From Firmicutes bacterium UBA2598 (GTDB taxonomy: Bacteria > Bacillota > PH28-bin88), in NCBI GenBank assembly GCA_002339345.1, contig DDKM01000002.1, positions 4,163 to 31,744 on the forward strand: a stretch of DNA of 27,582 bases. Reading direction: 5' to 3'. How positions within the stretch are numbered: position 1 is the stretch's first letter; each line of letters starts with the position of its first letter. Below, piece by piece: positions 23,408 to 27,582 of this stretch. Position numbers and translations under genes: made by a program. Under the pieces are notes generated by a model. That model ran no database searches and had not been told where the DNA came from. It was given only the letters and a program-made list of their open reading frames with translations.

Positions 23408-24541
23408 TTGCAGCGGGAAGTGAAACTGGTACAAGGGAATCAGGCCATTGCCGAGGGGGCTGTTTATGCCGGGGCCAGGTATTATGCCGGCTATCCCATT
23501 ACACCGTCCTCTGAGATCGCGGAACTCTGTTCCGTGTTGATGCCCCAGTTGGGGGGCGTCTACATGCAAATGGAAGATGAGATTGCCAGCATTGCGGCGG
23601 TGATCGGGGCATCCCTGGCCGGGGTAAAATCCTTTACCGCCACCAGCGGTCCTGGTTTTTCCCTCATGCAGGAAAACCTGGGCCTGGCGGTGTTGGGGGA
23701 GGTACCGTGCGTGATCATCAATGTGCAGCGGTGCGGACCCAGTACCGGCTTGGCTACCAAGCCCGCCCAGTCCGATGTGATGCAGGCCAGGTGGGGCCGC
23801 CATGGGGATCAGGCCATCATCGCCCTGTCCCCGGCGACGGTGAAGGAGTGTTTCGACCTGACGGTGACTGCCTTTAATTTTGCGGAAAAATTCAGGGTAC
23901 CGGTGGTTCTTTTGGCTGATGAAATTGTGGGACACATGCGTGAGAACTTTACCTATCCGGCGCCTGGCGAATTGCAGGTGGTGGAAAGAAAAAAACCCAC
24001 GGTCACCCCGGACCGGTATAAGCCCTTTGAGCCTGCGGAAGATGGGATTGCCCCCCTTGCCGCCTTTGGCAGTCAATATGTTTTTCATATCACCAGTTCT
24101 ATGCACGGTACCGACGGCTACAGTAACAACGACCCGGGCAATGCCGCCTGGCGGGTGGCCCAGTTGCACCAGAAAATTGACCGTTACCGTAGTGAAATTG
24201 TGCTGACCAAAACCTTTAATGCGGAAGACGCCGATGTATTGTTAATCGCCTACGGGGCCACCACGCGGGCGGCGCGGGCGGCTGCCCTGACGGCCCGTAG
24301 GGGTGGGATACGGGCCGGTGTGCTGCAACTGCTCACCATCTGGCCTTTCCCGGATGAAATAGTTGCCGTACTTGGAGGGCAAGCCAGCACCGTGGTGGTG
24401 CCGGAGATGAACTTTAGCGGGCAGGTGGCTGGTGAGGTACAGCGGGTTTTGGGGCCCGGTGCAGACATCCGGCGTGTCAACAGGTATAACGGGCAGGTGA
24501 TTACCCCGCAGGACATTTTGAGGGCGATCCAAGGAAGGTGA
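23408..24541 (+). CDS. korA: 2-Oxoacid:ferredoxin oxidoreductase, alpha subunit
   Basis: This roughly 377-residue protein matches KorA, the pyrimidine-binding and dimer-core subunit of 2-oxoglutarate-type ferredoxin oxidoreductases. GNQAIAEGA, YPITPSSE and TSGPGFSLMQE are family motifs. TTG at 23408 is preceded by AGAAAGGGGGGGG; an upstream TTG (23384) would place that site inside the gene. It forms an operon with korB (6 bp away) and korC. The enzyme converts a 2-oxoacid and CoA to acyl-CoA and CO2. 2-Oxoglutarate is the usual substrate, but branched or longer 2-oxoacids are used by close relatives, so the symbol marks the family rather than the substrate. Confidence 0.92.
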   Translation: MQREVKLVQGNQAIAEGAVYAGARYYAGYPITPSSEIAELCSVLMPQLGGVYMQMEDEIASIAAVIGASLAGVKSFTATSGPGFSLMQENLGLAVLGEVPCVIINVQRCGPSTGLATKPAQSDVMQARWGRHGDQAIIALSPATVKECFDLTVTAFNFAEKFRVPVVLLADEIVGHMRENFTYPAPGELQVVERKKPTVTPDRYKPFEPAEDGIAPLAAFGSQYVFHITSSMHGTDGYSNNDPGNAAWRVAQLHQKIDRYRSEIVLTKTFNAEDADVLLIAYGATTRAARAAALTARRGGIRAGVLQLLTIWPFPDEIVAVLGGQASTVVVPEMNFSGQVAGEVQRVLGPGADIRRVNRYNGQVITPQDILRAIQGR

Positions 24542-24546
24542 TTTAG

Positions 24547-25386
24547 TTGGCGCATGTAACGGGTGAAAGATATTTAAAAAAGGAGTGCCTTCCCCTGATG
24601 TGGTGCCCGGGATGCGGGAACGGCATTGTGCTGGGTGCCATGCTGCGGGCTTTTGAAGAATTGGAATATGAGTTACACAACACGGTGGTGGTAACGGGCA
24701 TCGGTTGCTGGGGAAAGGCGGATGACTACCTGTTAACCAATGCCTTGCACACCACCCATGGCCGTGCCCTGGCCTTTGCCACAGGCATTAAAGCCGCCAA
24801 TCCCAGGCTGCATGTGGTGGTGCTGATGGGTGACGGTGACGGCATTACCATCGGCGGTAACCATTTCATCCACGCGGCCAGAAGGAATATGGACCTGACG
24901 GCCATTGTGGTCAACAATTACAATTATGGCATGACCGGCGGACAGTGCTCGGGCACCACACCGGCGGACAGCTATACCAGCACCACCCTTTACGGCAACC
25001 CGGAGCGGGAACTGGACATCTGCCGCCTGGCGGAGGTGGCCGGGGCCAACTATGTGGCCAGGGGGACCGTCTATCACGGCTGGGAGTTGCAGCAGTTGAT
25101 CAAGGAGGCCTTAAACAAAAAGGGTTTTGCCCTGGTGGAGGCGGTCAGCCCCTGTCCCACCCATTTCGGCTCCCATAACGGGATGAGGGAACCGGTCGAG
25201 ATGTTGAACCATCTAAAGGAAAAGGCCGTAACCATGGATGCCTACAGGCAACTGAAGGAACCGGAAAGGGATGGGTACTTTGTTATCGGCAAGCTGGCGG
25301 AACGGGATGCACCGGATTTCAGTACAAATTATGAGAGGATGCGAGGCAGGATCGCCGGTGCCCGGAAGGAAGGTGAACCTGCTTGA
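24547..25386 (+). CDS. korB: 2-Oxoacid:ferredoxin oxidoreductase, beta (ThDP) subunit
   Basis: This 279-residue subunit carries thiamine diphosphate and a [4Fe-4S] cluster. Cluster ligands are C20 and C23 (WCPGCGNG), C54 (GIGCWG) and C203 (SPCPTHFG). The ThDP/Mg motif runs from GDGD at 96-99 to NN at 123-124. TTG at 24547 has GGAAGGTGA a few bases upstream, overlapping the korA end. The protein passes electrons from the hydroxyalkyl-ThDP intermediate toward the ferredoxin domain, which here is probably that of the downstream fusion protein. Its end overlaps the korC start. Confidence 0.93.
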   Translation: MAHVTGERYLKKECLPLMWCPGCGNGIVLGAMLRAFEELEYELHNTVVVTGIGCWGKADDYLLTNALHTTHGRALAFATGIKAANPRLHVVVLMGDGDGITIGGNHFIHAARRNMDLTAIVVNNYNYGMTGGQCSGTTPADSYTSTTLYGNPERELDICRLAEVAGANYVARGTVYHGWELQQLIKEALNKKGFALVEAVSPCPTHFGSHNGMREPVEMLNHLKEKAVTMDAYRQLKEPERDGYFVIGKLAERDAPDFSTNYERMRGRIAGARKEGEPA

Positions 25387-25931
25387 TGAAAGAAAGGTAT
25401 GAAATCATCCTGGCGGGCGCGGGGGGCCAGGGTCTGATCCTCTGTGGCATGATCCTGGCGGAGGCTGCCATCGCCGAGGGGAAAAACGTGGTCCAGACCC
25501 AGTCCTATGGCATAGCCACCAGGGGTGGTTTTTCCAAGTCCGAGGTGATCATGGACCGGGAGGAAATCATTTTCCAGCAGATTCAACGACCGGACGTGGT
25601 GTTGGCCCTGACGGAGCAGGCCATGGCCATGTTTGCATCGGCGGGGCCGGAGGTCCAAATATTTTACGATTCCACCCTGTTGGGAACCAGGCCAGGTCAA
25701 AACCTGCACGGCTACCCGTTTTCCGCCCTGGCCAGCGAACTTGGTCATGGAGGGACGGCCAATATCATCGCCCTGGGTGTCATGGCGGTACTGACCGGCA
25801 TGGTGAAAGTAGAAAGCCTGGTATCGGTGTTGAGCAGCAGGTTTTCCGGGAAAACAGCGGACCTGAATATAAAGGCATTGTACACCGGGGTGAAATTAGT
25901 TGAAAAAATAACGAAAGGAGACCCTTTATGA
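25386..25931 (+). CDS. korC: 2-Oxoacid:ferredoxin oxidoreductase, gamma subunit
   Basis: This 181-residue gamma subunit has the AGAGGQG motif at its N-terminus and QSYGIATRGGFSKSEV, which are standard for KorC/PorC domains that help bind CoA and hold the complex together. The ATG at 25386 overlaps the last base of the korB stop; an in-frame TTG three bases upstream is also possible, with AAGGAAGGTG 8-11 bp before both. Its own stop overlaps the next ATG (ATGA). This overlap suggests that the flavoprotein is made in step with the KOR subunits. Residue-level substrate information is not visible in this subunit. Confidence 0.92.
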   Translation: MKERYEIILAGAGGQGLILCGMILAEAAIAEGKNVVQTQSYGIATRGGFSKSEVIMDREEIIFQQIQRPDVVLALTEQAMAMFASAGPEVQIFYDSTLLGTRPGQNLHGYPFSALASELGHGGTANIIALGVMAVLTGMVKVESLVSVLSSRFSGKTADLNIKALYTGVKLVEKITKGDPL

Positions 25932-27565
25932 AAAACGGGAAACCTACCAAACCCCCGTGTACGGCAGCCTGCCCGGCGGGTATTGATGTACCCCGTTATA
26001 TTAGGTATATAAGGGGAGGAAACTTTGAACAAGCCCTGGCTGTCATTCGTGAGCGGATACCCTTCCCCGCCGTGTGCGGTTACGCCTGCGTGCATCCCTG
26101 TGAGTCCAGGTGCGCCCGGGTACAGTATGAAGAGCCTGTGGCCATCAGGATGCTTAAACGGGCGGCAGCGGAGCACGGAAAGGGAGGGTGGACGGATACC
26201 AAAACCGCTCTTCCCACCGGTAAAAAGGTCGCGGTCACCGGTGCCGGGCCGTGTGGCCTGACGGCAGCCTATTACCTGGCCGGGCAGGGACACGGGGTTA
26301 CGGTTTTTGAAGCCCTTCCCCTGCCGGGAGGCATGCTGCGGTACGGTATTCCCGCTTACCGCCTGCCCAATGACGTACTGGACGGGGAAATCCAGGTGAT
26401 CAAAAACCGCGGTGTAAAAATCATCACCGGTGCCAGGATCGGATCCCCGGAGGAACTACTGGGGAAGGGCTTTGACGCCGTGCTGGTGACCACGGGAGCC
26501 TGGAACAGTAAAAGAACAGGTATCGAAGGAGAAGAAACCGCCCGGGTTATCCCTGGTCTCACCTTCCTGCAAGACGTTAATTCGGAACGCCGACCGGAGA
26601 TAGGGAAAAAAGTGGTGGTGGTGGGCGGCGGCAATACCGCCGTGGATGCCGCCAGGGCGGCGGTGCGGCTGGGCGCGGAGGTTACTGTGGTATACCGCCG
26701 CACCGTGACGGAAATGCCAGCCAGCCCGGAAGAGGTTCGAGACGCGCTGGCAGAAGGCGTAAAAATCGAGCCTTTGACCGTTCCGGTTAGGGTGGCGGAA
26801 AACACCATTACCTGCATCAAAACGACCCCCGGTTTCTTGGGCGGCAGCGGGAGACCCAGCCCTGCGCCGGTTGAAGGCAGCGAGTTTTCCATGGAGTGTG
26901 ACACGGTAATCGTGGCCACCGGGCAGTCACCCGACGCCGGGGCATTAAACTTGGAAGGAAACGATAACGGGACCATCAAGGTGGATGAGACCCTTGCCAC
27001 GTCGAAAAAGGGCGTTTTTGCCGCCGGCGATGCGGTGACCGGGCCTTCCTCCATTATCGAGGCCATTGCCCAGGGCAGGCTGGCGAGTATCTCCGTAGAC
27101 AGGTTTTTGGGCGGAACCGGCCGGATCGACCAGCCGGCTGAAAGCGCGGACCATCCGGAAATACCGGATGCAGCGCCCTGGGGGACGGCGCGGCCGGGTG
27201 TTAAAGGCATACCTGTGGAAGAGCGAATCCGTGGTTTTAACACCGTAGAGTTCGGGTATGACCGCGAAACCGCCATAGAAGAAGCCCATCGCTGCCTGGC
27301 CTGCGATCTTCGAGAGTTTTCGGTGGAGGTCAACTACACCATCTGCAAAGGTTGCGGCTACTGCCATGAGGTCTGTACACTGGATGTTTTCCGAACATCC
27401 GGCACCTTCAATTCCCAGGGTTACCGGCCCGCGGTCGCCGCTTCCACCGAAAGGTGCGTCGGATGCCTCAGGTGCTTGTACGTGTGCCCGGACTTTGCCA
27501 TTAGAGTGAAGCCTCTCCCGCCTGTAGAGGCGGGAGCTTCCTGGTTCATGGACCGCAGCCTTTAA
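25928..27565 (+). CDS. GltD-like NAD(P) flavoprotein fused to KorD-like ferredoxin domain
   Basis: This 545-residue protein has three parts. Residues 1-70 form a GltD/DPD-type Fe-S domain (C11, C15, C50, C54, C58, C62). Residues about 98-450 form a GltD-like flavoprotein with an FAD motif GAGPCG (105-110), a NAD(P) motif GGGN (233-236) and the late FAD motif AAGDAVTGPSS. Residues about 465-525 form a two-cluster ferredoxin (C473, C476, C479, C483 and C510, C513, C516, C520) resembling the free KorD subunit. No separate korD exists nearby and the gene overlaps korC by 4 bp, so it probably links KOR to NAD(P)+. The first C-terminal cluster ends in CT rather than the usual CP. The last 20 residues are partly encoded by a hairpin and may not be native. 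Confidence 0.88.
   Translation: MKNGKPTKPPCTAACPAGIDVPRYIRYIRGGNFEQALAVIRERIPFPAVCGYACVHPCESRCARVQYEEPVAIRMLKRAAAEHGKGGWTDTKTALPTGKKVAVTGAGPCGLTAAYYLAGQGHGVTVFEALPLPGGMLRYGIPAYRLPNDVLDGEIQVIKNRGVKIITGARIGSPEELLGKGFDAVLVTTGAWNSKRTGIEGEETARVIPGLTFLQDVNSERRPEIGKKVVVVGGGNTAVDAARAAVRLGAEVTVVYRRTVTEMPASPEEVRDALAEGVKIEPLTVPVRVAENTITCIKTTPGFLGGSGRPSPAPVEGSEFSMECDTVIVATGQSPDAGALNLEGNDNGTIKVDETLATSKKGVFAAGDAVTGPSSIIEAIAQGRLASISVDRFLGGTGRIDQPAESADHPEIPDAAPWGTARPGVKGIPVEERIRGFNTVEFGYDRETAIEEAHRCLACDLREFSVEVNYTICKGCGYCHEVCTLDVFRTSGTFNSQGYRPAVAASTERCVGCLRCLYVCPDFAIRVKPLPPVEAGASWFMDRSL
27508..27540. repeat. Long GC-rich palindrome at the 3' end of the fusion gene
   Basis: CTCCCGCCT (27515-27523) pairs perfectly with AGGCGGGAG (27528-27536) around loop GTAG, and GAAG (27508-27511) pairs with CTTC (27537-27540), leaving a 3-nt bulge. 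It lies inside the last codons of the gene. Such GAAGC...GCTTC hairpins resemble subterminal hairpins of IS200/IS605-type elements or REP-like repeats. The sequence beyond 27582 is needed to tell. Confidence 0.5.
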
Positions 27566-27582
27566 CTCACCCGCCGGGAAGT

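Noticed and set aside
26356..27333. Minus-strand open frame of 325 codons opposite the GltD-like gene
   Set aside because: Ser/Thr/Pro-rich translation without motifs, fully overlapped by a clear flavoprotein gene.
1..27582. CRISPR arrays, tRNA or rRNA genes, transposase genes
   Set aside because: No regularly spaced repeats, cloverleaf-like or rRNA sequences, and no transposase-like protein were seen.

Overview
The window is a GC-rich (roughly 60% by eye), densely packed 27.6-kb stretch with every recognisable gene on the + strand. It reads as accessory catabolic DNA of a strictly anaerobic, probably Gram-positive bacterium. The evidence is: strong AGGAGG-type ribosome sites, frequent TTG/GTG starts, two ferredoxin-dependent 2-oxoacid oxidoreductases, an oxygen-labile [4Fe-4S]-type dihydroxyacid dehydratase, a 4-hydroxybutyryl-CoA-dehydratase homologue, ADP-forming acyl-CoA synthetase and a TAXI-type TRAP transporter. 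Desulfotomaculum/Pelotomaculum-like Peptococcaceae are my best guess, but this is inference from style and content; there is no rRNA or tRNA here to anchor it.

Layout. (A) 1-11290: iorA (3' part), iorB, a LarA-like nickel-pincer isomerase, an IlvD-type dehydratase, a 4-hydroxybutyryl-CoA-dehydratase-like flavoprotein, a thiolase, a one-chain ADP-forming acyl-CoA synthetase, a class III CoA-transferase and a 3-hydroxyacyl-CoA dehydrogenase. These are tightly spaced and presumably one operon; an alpha/beta hydrolase follows at 11364. (B) 12126-16517: a 224-bp gap with a sigma-54 type promoter, then a beta-oxidation set: a second 3-hydroxyacyl-CoA dehydrogenase, enoyl-CoA hydratase, acyl-CoA dehydrogenase, MaoC-type hydratase and an SDR. 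(C) 16608-20088: MFS transporter, 2-hydroxyacid dehydrogenase, second thiolase. (D) 20089-27565: a 264-bp gap with a second sigma-54 type promoter, then TAXI-TRAP binding lipoprotein and fused permease, korABC, and a GltD-like flavoprotein that carries a KorD-like two-cluster ferredoxin domain at its C-terminus.

How it may work (inference). Hydroxy, dihydroxy or oxo acids enter by the TRAP and MFS carriers. The LarA-like isomerase, the 2-hydroxyacid dehydrogenase and the IlvD-type dehydratase could all feed 2-oxoacids, which IOR and KOR decarboxylate oxidatively to acyl-CoA. The CoA-transferase is a second route to CoA thioesters. Acyl-CoAs are then processed by dehydrogenation, hydration, oxidation and thiolysis, and the ADP-forming synthetase recovers ATP. 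The 4-hydroxybutyryl-CoA-dehydratase homologue would remove a gamma-hydroxyl, but appears to lack two catalytic glutamates, so its substrate is open. Nearly every beta-oxidation step is present twice.

Not found in the window: any regulator (including the enhancer-binding protein sigma-54 needs), ETF genes for the acyl-CoA dehydrogenase, larBCE cofactor genes, tRNA/rRNA, CRISPR or a transposase. No gene-free stretch exceeds 300 bp.
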